Origin: Lachnospiraceae bacterium
GTDB lineage: Bacteria; Bacillota; Clostridia; Lachnospirales; Lachnospiraceae
Length of the DNA: 64,000 bases
Direction: 5' to 3'
Assembly: GCA_009774615.1 (NCBI GenBank)
Contig: VSOC01000010.1
Span: 1-64,000, forward strand
Made by a program: the position numbers and the translations under genes. Under the pieces are notes generated by a model. The model was not told where the DNA came from. It searched no databases and saw only the letters and a list, made by a program, of their open reading frames with translations. Below, piece by piece: positions 44,951 to 53,798 of this stretch (positions within the stretch are counted from its first letter, which is position 1; every line of letters begins with the position of its first letter).

Positions 44951-45955
44951 ATGGAATTATTTGACAAATGGTACAACTGCTACTACCAGGTCGTCCGCCA
45001 GATCCTTGCCGAAGCCTCGGATGTTCCTGTAACCCGCGGCCGGATGAATGAACTTTCCATGAAATACGGTTTTTCAGAAAGCGGACTTTCCATCATCCCC
45101 CGGCTGCTGGACGGACAATGGCCTCTGCTCCGAAAAGAAGGAAACCGTTTTACCTCTGCCCTGTACCAAAAAGAACCTCTTCTGCCCGGTGCCCTGCCCT
45201 TAACTTCCCTGCAGAAATCCTGGCTGAAAGCCCTGTTCGCCGATCCGAGAATCCGCCTGTTTTTATCCGAGGACGCCTTTTCTGCCATCGAAAAATGGCT
45301 GCACGATACAAAGCCTCTGTTCTATCCGGAGGATTTTTACTATTTTGACCGCTGCAAAGACGGCGACGATTACCTTTCCCCCTCTTACCGGGAATATTTT
45401 CAGACCGTCCTCACCGCTCTCAAACAGCAGCGAGCCTTAAAAGTCGGCTACGAAACCCGCCGCAATCACCGAATTACCTTTATCGTCCTTCCCTGTCAGC
45501 TTCAATACTCCTCCAAGGATGACAAGTTCCGCCTCTGCGGTTTCCAGAAAGCAGAAAAAGGACAGGAATGGGGGCGAAAGATTATTTTAAACCTGGGGCG
45601 TTTTCAAAGCTGCAGCCTTCTCTTTCCCGCAAAAATCAATCCTGCCCACCGCTTTCATCTGAACCACCCGGCAAAAGAACCCGTGGTTATTCAAATCAGC
45701 GGCGAGCGGAATTCCTTAGAGCGCTGTATGCTCCACTTTGCAAACTATGAAAAACACACCTACTACGACGAAGAAAAGAACGCCTGGATTTCCTCCATCT
45801 ACTACGACCTTGCCGACGAAACCGGACTCCTGGTGGAAATCCTCTCCTTCGGCCCGGTGATCCGCGTCCTTGGCCCCGAAAACTTTCTTGCCCAGGTTCG
45901 TGAGCGGGTACAAAAACAGCATGATTTATTTACGGCACAGATCCCTTCGCGGTAA
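44951..45955 (+). CDS. WYL-domain regulator, second of a pair
   Basis: 334 residues. Short N-terminal helical region with a winged-helix-like segment (VTRGRMNELSMKYGFSESGLSIIPRLLDG), then a diverged WYL domain around DDKFRLCGFQKAEKG and a C-terminal WCX-like tail (VEILSFGPVIRVLGPENFLAQVRERVQ). Shorter than and clearly diverged from its neighbour, so the two may form a heterodimer. ATG 44951 has AAGGA about 13 nt upstream, a long spacing; a TTG at 44921 would extend it. Confidence 0.8.
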   Translation: MELFDKWYNCYYQVVRQILAEASDVPVTRGRMNELSMKYGFSESGLSIIPRLLDGQWPLLRKEGNRFTSALYQKEPLLPGALPLTSLQKSWLKALFADPRIRLFLSEDAFSAIEKWLHDTKPLFYPEDFYYFDRCKDGDDYLSPSYREYFQTVLTALKQQRALKVGYETRRNHRITFIVLPCQLQYSSKDDKFRLCGFQKAEKGQEWGRKIILNLGRFQSCSLLFPAKINPAHRFHLNHPAKEPVVIQISGERNSLERCMLHFANYEKHTYYDEEKNAWISSIYYDLADETGLLVEILSFGPVIRVLGPENFLAQVRERVQKQHDLFTAQIPSR

Positions 45956-45991
45956 ATGACCGGAAACCCCGGAAGAAATCCGTCCCCCTGT

Positions 45992-46017
45992 GTCACTGCT
46001 CATACATTCACTGTACT
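45992..46017. repeat. Degenerate intergenic palindrome, copy 10
   Basis: GTCACTGCTCATA and CATTCACTGTACT halves; several changes from the reference. In the gap between the WYL pair and the convergent PHP gene. Confidence 0.4.
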
Positions 46018-46020
46018 CAC

Positions 46021-46839
46021 CTACAGCTCCACCTCCCGGAATCCGCCCCCGGGCTTTAATACGCTGACCTTGCGAAACCCGCAGTCCCACGCTGTCTTTT
46101 GTGCCTGTTCAAAAGCAAAGCCAACGGACTCTGTATTATGGCTGTCCGAATTAATCATAATCTTCCCGCCCATAAGGTAAAGTTCCCGCAAAAGCCTTCC
46201 GGAAGGATAGGGTGTTTTCCGATAGCCGCGGGACATTGCCCCTGTATTGATCTCAAACGGCAGTCCGGCGGCATTTAACCGCTTCATCGCAGCCAGAGCC
46301 GGTTCCAGATAATCGTCTTTGGTTTCGTCAAAATACTTATAACCCTCATTAAATTTCGTCAGCAGGTCAAAATGCCCTACCCAGTCACAGCCGGTTCTGT
46401 CATAAACCGTGGCTTCCAGTTCAAAATAATCTCTTGCAAAAGCATACCAGTCCCCGTTCCAGAGCCGTCTGACCCAATCGGCAAGCTTTGCTTCCGTATC
46501 GTCCACAACGACCCATTCACCCTGCTTTTTCACACAATGCGTTGAACCGATGGCATAATCCGCCTTCTGCACCGGTCCCAGTCCGTCCAGTTCTATGCCG
46601 ATATAAACATTCATCCTTCCGGCAAACTCTTCTTTTAAGGCGGATAATTCCTGTTTATACTTTATCAGGATTTCATCCGACATCCCAAACCCCGGCTCAA
46701 CCATCGAAAAATCCGCATGACCCGAAACCCCGAAATCGGTAAATCCCTTCCGGTAAGCTGCCTCAACCATCTGCCTTGGCGTATTGGCCCCGTCACAGTA
46801 GGTTGTATGGCTGTGAAAATCTGCCCTCCACGGTTTCAT
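46021..46839 (-). CDS. hisK: PHP-domain histidinol-phosphatase family protein
   Basis: 272 residues, PHP fold. DFHSHTTYCDG (metal His pair), GVSGHADF, IGIELDG, GSTHCV, VGHFDLL and NSDSHN supply the metal ligands. Closest to HisJ/HisK histidinol-phosphate phosphatases, but no other histidine gene is nearby, so the substrate could be another phosphate monoester. AAGGAGG precedes ATG 46839. Confidence 0.8.
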   Translation of the reverse strand: MKPWRADFHSHTTYCDGANTPRQMVEAAYRKGFTDFGVSGHADFSMVEPGFGMSDEILIKYKQELSALKEEFAGRMNVYIGIELDGLGPVQKADYAIGSTHCVKKQGEWVVVDDTEAKLADWVRRLWNGDWYAFARDYFELEATVYDRTGCDWVGHFDLLTKFNEGYKYFDETKDDYLEPALAAMKRLNAAGLPFEINTGAMSRGYRKTPYPSGRLLRELYLMGGKIMINSDSHNTESVGFAFEQAQKTAWDCGFRKVSVLKPGGGFREVEL

Positions 46840-46867
46840 CCTCTTATTCCTCCTTTTTACAGCATAA

Positions 46868-46894
46868 AATAAAAGCCCGGCACATGCCAGGCTT
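46868..46894 (-). terminator. Terminator after tRNA-Tyr
   Basis: AAGCCTGGCA pairs with TGCCGGGCTT (one G-U), followed on the minus strand by TTATTTTATG. Begins a few nt after the tRNA 3' end and precedes the PHP start. Confidence 0.75.
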
Positions 46895-46899
46895 TCTCA

Positions 46900-46981
46900 T
46901 GGGCGGAGGTGGATTCGAACCACCGAAGCGAATCGCAGCAGATTTACAGTCTGTCCCCTTTGGCCACTCGGGAATCCGCCC
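46900..46981 (-). tRNA. tRNA-Tyr (GTA)
   Basis: 82-nt class II tRNA: acceptor GGGCGGA/TCCGCCC, D-arm, anticodon loop CTGTAAA with anticodon GTA, long variable arm, T-arm GGTGG-TTCGAAT-CCACC, discriminator A. No encoded CCA, so it relies on the cca product encoded here. Confidence 0.97.
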
Positions 46982-47126
46982 ATCTCAACTTGTATGCTTT
47001 AACAAGCAAAACTATCATAGCACAAGAGTGCGCAAAAAGCAAGATGATTTATGAAAAAAACTTTCGAAAAAACATATCAAAAAATGGCAAAAAACCAGCA
47101 GAGCTTTTGTTTATTTTTCCACCCTG

Positions 47127-49349
47127 TCAGTTATCGTCGTGAAGCCGGCGCATAGCCCGCTCGCGAAGAGGTGCCGAAGTAAAAAATTCATCGACATGGG
47201 TGATCACCAGCATACTGCTCACCGCAGGCATCGTCAGCGATAAAATTCCCTTCTCGACCTCTACGCACGCAGCGCCCACATTATAGCCGTCCTCCGTCGT
47301 CAGCATAATTCTGGTCAGCACCTCATCGTCATCAAGCCCCAGAAGCCACACCGGAACCGAAACCTCCCGCTCCTGTTCAAGCATGTTTACGATAACGGCG
47401 GCCTTATATTTTCCGTGCATCCGGCCATAGGCGATAAGATGATTGCCCGCCAGAAGTTTTATTACCGAACCTCTCTTTAGTGCCGGAATCCGGTTGTGGA
47501 TTCCCCCCATATAGCGATGGAATTCAATCATCTCCAGATTTTCTTTTCCCCAGGGATAGGGTCTGCGGTTATCCGGATCCGTCCAGCCGCACATCCCCGC
47601 CTCGTCGCCGTAGTAAATCGTGGGTGCCCCCGGCCAGGTCATCTGAACCATCACGGCCGCACGGAAAACCCCATAGCGGATGCCTTCCGAAGCCGCCGCC
47701 CTTCCTAAAGAAACCAGCCTTCCCACGGTCTGGTTTGTCCGGGTTAAAAAGCGGGAATGGTCATGGTTGGACAGTTCATTCATCGCGGTCATTAACGACG
47801 GCGTCTGCATCTGGCTCATATGGTAGGCCATGCTTGTAAAAAAAGCTTCCCCATCGCCGTAACGCTTGCCGTCATACTCGTCGCTGTGCTTTTCCATACC
47901 GGTTAAAAACCAGGAAAGCGGTTCCATAAATGCGTCATAATTCATTACGGAATCCCATTCATTGCCCAAAAGCCAGCTGCTGGGATCGCCGTAGTGTTCG
48001 GCCAGAATCAGCGCGTCGGGATTGACCTCTTTTACGGTTTTGCGAAACTGCTGCCAGAAATAATGATTAAATTCCCCCGTTTGTCCCAAATCCGCCGCCA
48101 CATCCAGCCGCCAGCCGTCAACATTATACGGTGGTGAAAGCCATCTTCTGGCAATCCCCAGAATGTATTCCTGAAGCTTTTCTGATTTTTCATAGTTTAA
48201 CTTAGGCAGGGTATCATGGCCCCACCAGCCGTCATAGCTTGCATTATAGGGCCAGTTTTCCTTATCTTCTTTATAAAACTTAAAGAAGGAATAATAAGGG
48301 CTGTCCGCCGATACATAGGCCCCCGGCTCATAGCCTTCGGCATGTTCATAAATCCCCTCGCGATCCAGCCACTTGTTAAAAGAACCGCAGTGGTTAAATA
48401 CGCCGTCCAGGATAATTTTCATTCCGCGGCGGTGAATCTCCTCCACCAGACGGGCAAAAAAGGCATCGGAAGCCTCAAGGTTTTCCTTATTCGTTACCCG
48501 GGCAATGTACTTGGTCGCATGTTTATTTTCCTCCCGAAGTGCCGCCTCATCCTTCAGGGACAAATCTTTTTCCGCAAGCACCTCTCCTCCGTCATGGAGG
48601 ATCACGCCGTAATGCGGGTCAATGTGCTCATAGTCCTGGCAGTCATACTTATGGTTGGAGGGCGATACAAACACAGGGTTTAAATAAATCACTTCCACTC
48701 CAAGGCTCTGGATATAGTTTAGCTTATCCCAGATACCCTGAAGATCCCCGCCGTAAAAATAGCCCACATCCATCGTTTCCAGAGGCTTTTCCCAGTCCTT
48801 CACCCCTCTGACAGGCACTCCGATATAAATATATTCTCCGGTTTCCACATCATTGGTCGGATCGCCGTTGCAGAAGCGATCCACGTAAATCTGGTACATG
48901 ATCGCACCCTTTGCCCAGTCCGGCGTGTGGAATCCCGGCGTAATACGGAAGGCAAAACAGGGAATCGTTTCTTTAGAAACGCCAAGACGGTTATAAGTCC
49001 AGGATTTCTTCCCCTTTTTTATTTCAAAATAATAAAATACAGGTTCTTCCTTCGTCGTTATCTTAAATTCATAATAATCAAACCATGTATCCCGGCTTGA
49101 TTTTTTCATTATCCCTTCAATATCGCTGCCACATTCCCGGTAAATCACCTGATCCGCATCATCCCGGGCCGTGCGGAAATAAAGAAGAACGTCCTGGTTT
49201 GCTTCTGGTTCTTCCGGAATTCGGTAATCTTCAGTTTCGGAACAAAACAGTGCATCCTGATTCAGTTCTTCCGGATTCAGTTCTCCCTGATTCAACTCTC
49301 CCGGCTTTAACTCCTCATGCTTGAAACAGCCGTCGATATTTTCATTCAT
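47127..49349 (-). CDS. Neopullulanase/cyclomaltodextrinase-like GH13 enzyme
   Basis: 740 residues. Acidic repeat-rich N-terminus (about 12-31), starch-binding-type beta domain (about 45-145), GH13 barrel with DGVFNH (315-320), nucleophile D416 in GWRLDVA, acid E451 in LAEHYGD, and NHD with H529/D530, then a C-terminal beta domain. IYQIYVDRF and the YGGDLQGI motif fit the neopullulanase/maltogenic amylase group. No signal peptide: intracellular maltodextrin cleavage. ATG 49349 follows AAGGCGG; a longer frame upstream is rejected. An imperfect cre-like site (49390) lies upstream. Confidence 0.88.
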   Translation of the reverse strand: MNENIDGCFKHEELKPGELNQGELNPEELNQDALFCSETEDYRIPEEPEANQDVLLYFRTARDDADQVIYRECGSDIEGIMKKSSRDTWFDYYEFKITTKEEPVFYYFEIKKGKKSWTYNRLGVSKETIPCFAFRITPGFHTPDWAKGAIMYQIYVDRFCNGDPTNDVETGEYIYIGVPVRGVKDWEKPLETMDVGYFYGGDLQGIWDKLNYIQSLGVEVIYLNPVFVSPSNHKYDCQDYEHIDPHYGVILHDGGEVLAEKDLSLKDEAALREENKHATKYIARVTNKENLEASDAFFARLVEEIHRRGMKIILDGVFNHCGSFNKWLDREGIYEHAEGYEPGAYVSADSPYYSFFKFYKEDKENWPYNASYDGWWGHDTLPKLNYEKSEKLQEYILGIARRWLSPPYNVDGWRLDVAADLGQTGEFNHYFWQQFRKTVKEVNPDALILAEHYGDPSSWLLGNEWDSVMNYDAFMEPLSWFLTGMEKHSDEYDGKRYGDGEAFFTSMAYHMSQMQTPSLMTAMNELSNHDHSRFLTRTNQTVGRLVSLGRAAASEGIRYGVFRAAVMVQMTWPGAPTIYYGDEAGMCGWTDPDNRRPYPWGKENLEMIEFHRYMGGIHNRIPALKRGSVIKLLAGNHLIAYGRMHGKYKAAVIVNMLEQEREVSVPVWLLGLDDDEVLTRIMLTTEDGYNVGAACVEVEKGILSLTMPAVSSMLVITHVDEFFTSAPLRERAMRRLHDDN
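49261..49320 (-). repeat. Four 15-bp tandem repeats in the neopullulanase gene
   Basis: Exact 15-bp period over four units, in frame, encoding the pentapeptide series ELKPG, ELNQG, ELNPE, ELNQ-D near residues 13-32. Likely copy-number variable between strains. Confidence 0.75.
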
Positions 49350-49498
49350 CCGGTTACCGCCTTTCCTTATCTTTTCCTCTCCCCTGTATTGTAAACGAAA
49401 ACGGACAATAACACAATGGCGAAATAGCACGAAAACCTTTTCATATTTTATCACATTCTTTGATTTCTCTATTTCTGCCTTTCGGTTTTTTGGCATGT

Positions 49499-49528
49499 AA
49501 AAAGGCCAGCGGGGTAGCTGGCCTTTTT
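49499..49528. terminator. Bidirectional terminator between the GH13 and ftsH genes
   Basis: Perfect 12-bp stem AAAAAGGCCAGC with its complement, 6-nt loop GGGGTA. T-runs on both strands. It ends the ftsH operon on the minus strand. The remaining spacer 49529-49804 holds a CTATTATAATAG palindrome near 49595 and no gene that I can see. Confidence 0.8.
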
Positions 49529-49804
49529 AGGAGAAGGTATTTCGTTTCTTATGGGGTGTAGCAAAAACTATATAATGTATTGGGGGGGTTACGTCTATTA
49601 TAATAGCATAAGTTGCAAAATAAGTGTGCACAAACTTTGATTTTTTCTTGATTATTTTTTGTGCAATCTATCTAAATCGTCACTCTATTCTGCCAACTTC
49701 TCCCTTTTCTCTTCCATAAACTGCTAGTGCCCTGTAAAAACACGGGTTTAGACACATTTAGCTTACGGTTCGCTTACATTACTGTTTCCATAGTTCTATG
49801 CCGT

Positions 49805-51613
49805 CTACACCGCAAAAAGACCCTCGAATTCCTCCTGACCGATTTTTTCTTTCATGAGAAGAAGCTGGCTGCACTTATGGAGCACCTTTTCGTTTTCGAC
49901 AATAATCTTTCTGGCCTTCTGGTAGCATTCGTCGATAATACGCTTTACCTCACTGTCAATCACCGCCGCCACAGTTTCGCCGTAAGACTTCGTGTGCGCC
50001 AGATCCCGGCCGATAAACACCTCATCCTCATCGCTTCCGTAATTAATCATACCCACCTTTTCCGACATGCCGTATTTCGTAACCATCGCACGGGCAATGT
50101 TCGTGGCCTGTTTAATATCCTGTGAAGCACCGGTGGTAATATCGTCAAAAATTAATTCCTCGGCAATCCTTCCGCCCAGGGAAACCATAATGTTCTGAAG
50201 CATACGCCCCTTGGTCATATACTGTTCGTCTTTTTCCGGAAGCGGCATCGTATAACCGCCGGCCCCCATACCGGTAGGGATTATGGAAACCGTGTGCACC
50301 GGTCCCACATCCGGAAGCACATGGAAAAGGATTGCGTGACCGGCTTCATGGTAGGCGGTAATCTTTTTATCCTTCTCGGAAATCACCTTGCTCTTCTTTT
50401 CCGCACCGATGCCCACCTTGATAAACGCCTTATCGATATCTTCCTGGCGCACATACTTGCGCCCGCCCTTTGCCGTAAGAATCGCCGCTTCGTTCATCAG
50501 ATTTTCCAGGTCTGCCCCGGTAAAGCCGGAAGTGGTCTGGGCAACCCGGTGAAGATCCACATCGTCGCCCAGCGGTTTTTCTTTACAGTGCACCCTTAAA
50601 ATCTCTTCCCGGCCCTTAACATCCGGACGTCCCACGGCAACCTTGCGGTCAAACCGCCCTGGACGAAGAATCGCCGGATCCAAGATATCCACACGGTTCG
50701 TCGCTGCCATCACAATAATGCCTTCATTCACACCAAAACCGTCCATCTCAACCAAAAGCTGGTTTAAGGTCTGTTCTCTCTCGTCGTGACCGCCGCCCAT
50801 TCCTGTTCCTCTGCGCCGGGCCACAGCGTCAATTTCATCAATAAATACGATACAGGGAGAATTCTTCTTTGCATCCTCAAACAAATCCCGGACACGGGAA
50901 GCGCCGACGCCGACAAACATCTCCACAAAATCCGAACCGGAAATCGAAAAGAAGGGAACTCCGGCCTCCCCGGCTACCGCCTTGGCCAGAAGGGTTTTTC
51001 CTGTTCCCGGAGGGCCGACCAGCAAAAGCCCCTTGGGAATCCTGGCACCGACACTGGTATATTTCTGCGGGTCACGCAGAAAATCCACAACCTCTTCAAG
51101 TTCTTCCTTTTCTTCCTCCAGCCCGGCAACATTCGTAAAATTCACCTTGCTGTCCCGGCTGAGTCTTGCCCGGCTTCTGCCGAAATTCATCATCCTGGCA
51201 TTCGCCCCGCCGCCGGAAGACCTGGCATTCATCACCGAAATTAAAATCACCACGGCAATCGTGGATATCACGATGGGAAGCAGAATGGTTAAAACCATGT
51301 TCTCCCGCGGAACATCCGTTGTCGTATAGTCAATGCCCAGTTCCTGCAGACGGTGCTGCTCTTCAATAACATCCGATGTATAGTACTGCTTTGCACTTCC
51401 ATCCTTTAAAAACAAATTGACTTCTCCCGTAGGCGTCTGCTGGTTCTGGTTAATAATCACCTGTTCTACACTGCCGTCTGCAAGAGCGGTCAGATACTCC
51501 TGATAACTGATATCATCATTGGTAAAAATCTGTCCGGAAAATGTTGTTATCATCAATAGCATCATCATAATAACAAGAATAAATCCCAGACCCCTGAATT
51601 GCTGCTGTTTCAA
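49805..51613 (-). CDS. ftsH: ATP-dependent zinc metalloprotease FtsH
   Basis: 602 residues. Two membrane segments (about 9-24 and 107-128), AAA domain with Walker A GPPGTGKT (200-207), Walker B IVFIDEID, the SRH region ([20 protein letters not shown]), then zinc protease HEAGH (422-426). Degrades membrane and regulatory proteins. Shorter acidic tail than Bacillus FtsH. Last gene of the conserved block, 70 bp past hpt. Confidence 0.97.
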   Translation of the reverse strand: MKQQQFRGLGFILVIMMMLLMITTFSGQIFTNDDISYQEYLTALADGSVEQVIINQNQQTPTGEVNLFLKDGSAKQYYTSDVIEEQHRLQELGIDYTTTDVPRENMVLTILLPIVISTIAVVILISVMNARSSGGGANARMMNFGRSRARLSRDSKVNFTNVAGLEEEKEELEEVVDFLRDPQKYTSVGARIPKGLLLVGPPGTGKTLLAKAVAGEAGVPFFSISGSDFVEMFVGVGASRVRDLFEDAKKNSPCIVFIDEIDAVARRRGTGMGGGHDEREQTLNQLLVEMDGFGVNEGIIVMAATNRVDILDPAILRPGRFDRKVAVGRPDVKGREEILRVHCKEKPLGDDVDLHRVAQTTSGFTGADLENLMNEAAILTAKGGRKYVRQEDIDKAFIKVGIGAEKKSKVISEKDKKITAYHEAGHAILFHVLPDVGPVHTVSIIPTGMGAGGYTMPLPEKDEQYMTKGRMLQNIMVSLGGRIAEELIFDDITTGASQDIKQATNIARAMVTKYGMSEKVGMINYGSDEDEVFIGRDLAHTKSYGETVAAVIDSEVKRIIDECYQKARKIIVENEKVLHKCSQLLLMKEKIGQEEFEGLFAV

Positions 51614-51683
51614 CGAGTTGCCTCCTTACTTTCACCTTTCAGCCGCTGCCGCACAAAACTTCACCGCAGCGTTCATCCTTCTA

Positions 51684-52205
51684 TTATTCTATAACGCCGA
51701 TATACGGCAGGTTCCTGTACTTCTGGTCGTAATCCAGACCATAACCCACCACAAATTCATCCGGGATGGTAAAACAACTGTATTTTACTTTCACCTGCTT
51801 CTTCACCCGGCGTTCCGGCTTATCCAAAAGCGTGCACAGTTCAATACTCTTTGGATTCCTCTGTTTTAAAATTTCCACCAGATAGGCAAGCGTCCTTCCG
51901 GAATCGATAATATCCTCCACGATCACCACTTCCTTGCCCTCTAACGGCTCATCCAAATCCTTTATAATCTTCACCACGCCGCTGGACTGCGTGCCGCTCC
52001 CGTAACTCGACACGGACATAAAGTCTAAAGATACCGGCACAGTCAGCCGTTTTGCCAGTTCACAGGTAAAAAATACGCCGCCCTTTAAAATACAAATCAA
52101 ATGCACATGACGGCCCTCATAATCTCTGCTGATCTGATCTGCAATCTCACTGATTTTTGCATTAACCTCTTCCTCTGTCAGCAGCACCCGAATTTTATCA
52201 GCCAT
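51684..52205 (-). CDS. hpt: Hypoxanthine phosphoribosyltransferase
   Basis: 173 residues. Purine salvage: joins hypoxanthine or guanine to PRPP. PRPP loop VVIVEDIIDSGRTL, LKGGVFFTCELAKRL, and a C-terminal DEFVVGYGLDYDQKYRNLPYIG typical of HPRT. Placed between tilS and ftsH as in Bacillus (tilS-hprT-ftsH). AAGGAG precedes the ATG. Confidence 0.96.
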   Translation of the reverse strand: MADKIRVLLTEEEVNAKISEIADQISRDYEGRHVHLICILKGGVFFTCELAKRLTVPVSLDFMSVSSYGSGTQSSGVVKIIKDLDEPLEGKEVVIVEDIIDSGRTLAYLVEILKQRNPKSIELCTLLDKPERRVKKQVKVKYSCFTIPDEFVVGYGLDYDQKYRNLPYIGVIE

Positions 52206-52231
52206 TTTCTTCTCCTTTGCTTATCCTGCGG

Positions 52232-53698
52232 TTATTTATCCGCCATTCTTACGTGTACCTGCAATATTGTTTTTGTCTTTTCCGTAACCTTGCAGCCCTC
52301 GCTGATACGTTTCCCGATAATCCATAAAATATGACTTCCGTCGGCCAAAAGGGGAATCCTTCCCCGAAGCCCGGCCGGAATCTTTTCATCCACCATATAG
52401 GACTTAATCGTCTTTTTCCCGCCGCCGGACAAAAAGAAATAATCCCCGGTCTGCCTGGTCCGTACAGACAACGTACCTTTTATTCTATCACAATCAAACC
52501 ATTTCGTATACTGGTTTTGCGGAATTTCCATAGCTTTTTCGTAAGAAAATACCTTGATTTCCAGTTTTGGGAGGGAAATCCTTTCCTCCTGCACATTCTT
52601 TTCCCGTGCTTTCCCCCCTTTTTCCACCCAAAGCATCGTATAACCGCGCCGGGCCGTCAGCCCATAAGGCAAATCAATCTGTTTCCCGACCCGTCCGCAC
52701 AAAAGCCGCCTTGCCGCTTCCACATGAACCTCCCCCAGATCCTTTGTCCTCCCCGCTGCCCTGCCCATCATCTGTTTAATCACATAAGTCTGTAAAATCT
52801 CCGGCTCGTTTTTCAGCTTTTCTGCATCTGCGCCAAAGCTTAACCGAAGTTCCTCTTCATCTGCGCCAAAGCTTAACGGCAGTTTTTCTTCACCTGCGCC
52901 AACGTCCGAAGCTGCTTCCCCTTCTCTTGTTCCAAATTTTCCCAGCCATTTCTCCGCCTCTTCTTCCAGATAGGCATCTGCCTGCCGCGCCCTCCTTGCT
53001 GTCTGTAAGACATGCTCTCCTGCCCGCAGATTCACTAAGGCTTCAATCTGCGGGATAATCTCATGGCGCAGCCGGTTTCGGGTGTAATTCCCGGAATCAT
53101 TTGTCGAATCCACACAAAAATCCACCCCCTCTGCCGAAAGAAAATCCAGAATCTCCTCCCTGCGCACGGCCAGCAGCGGCCGGATAATCCTCCCCCTTGC
53201 CGCCGGGATTCCTCCCAGACCTTTCAGCCCGCTGCCGCGGAATAACTGAAACAGTACCGTTTCCACATCGTCATCCTTATGATGTGCCACGGCTATGCGG
53301 ACAGGCAAAGGGGATTCTTCGTTTTTCATTTTTGCTTCATCCTCCCACCGCAGGGCTTCTTCCTCGAATACCTGATACCTTAAGATTCTGCCTGCCTCTT
53401 CCTCGGAAAGCCCTTCCTTCCCGGCAAATTCCCTGACTTCCACCCTTTTGCAGGTAAACTCCACCGAAAACCGCTCGCACAGCCTGCGGACAAAATCTTC
53501 ATCCCGATCTGCTTCCCTGCCCCGAAGCTGATGGTTGACATGAACCACCCGAAGCTTAAGTTTCCACGCTTTCTGCAGCTTCACCAGCACATGCAAAAGA
53601 CAGACGGAATCCGCCCCTCCCGACACAGCCGCCAGAATCCTGTCCCCCGGATCACAAAGTTTATTTTCCCGGATAAATTTCTCCACCCGCCTCTTCAT
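52232..53698 (-). CDS. tilS: tRNA(Ile)-lysidine synthetase
   Basis: 488 residues. Modifies C34 of the minor tRNA-Ile so that AUA is read. PP-loop SGGADS (30-35 from the upstream ATG), HVNHQLRG, HHKDDDVET, and the C-terminal TilS substrate domain. Start 53698 is preferred: GGAGG is 5 nt upstream; ATG 53710 contains that site. A short region around residues 255-290 contains an 11-residue tandem repeat (next entry). Confidence 0.93.
   Translation of the reverse strand: MKRRVEKFIRENKLCDPGDRILAAVSGGADSVCLLHVLVKLQKAWKLKLRVVHVNHQLRGREADRDEDFVRRLCERFSVEFTCKRVEVREFAGKEGLSEEEAGRILRYQVFEEEALRWEDEAKMKNEESPLPVRIAVAHHKDDDVETVLFQLFRGSGLKGLGGIPAARGRIIRPLLAVRREEILDFLSAEGVDFCVDSTNDSGNYTRNRLRHEIIPQIEALVNLRAGEHVLQTARRARQADAYLEEEAEKWLGKFGTREGEAASDVGAGEEKLPLSFGADEEELRLSFGADAEKLKNEPEILQTYVIKQMMGRAAGRTKDLGEVHVEAARRLLCGRVGKQIDLPYGLTARRGYTMLWVEKGGKAREKNVQEERISLPKLEIKVFSYEKAMEIPQNQYTKWFDCDRIKGTLSVRTRQTGDYFFLSGGGKKTIKSYMVDEKIPAGLRGRIPLLADGSHILWIIGKRISEGCKVTEKTKTILQVHVRMADK
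52825..52904 (-). repeat. 33-bp in-frame tandem repeat in tilS
   Basis: Two complete 33-bp units (52825-52857 and 52858-52890, 4-6 differences) and a third partial unit. They encode 11-residue copies ending LSFGAD in an acidic linker between the two TilS domains. Expected to tolerate length change. Confidence 0.75.
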
Positions 53699-53798
53699 CT
53701 GTGCCTCCATCCTTTCCTCAATCCATACTTTTTCTGTATATTTCTTTTCCCTTTATTCTTCTTTTCCTTGATATGTCTTAACCATCACCATCTTTTCC

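Noticed and set aside
49390..49403. cre site upstream of the neopullulanase gene
   Set aside because: Two mismatches to TGWAANCGNTWNCA; mentioned only as cre-like.
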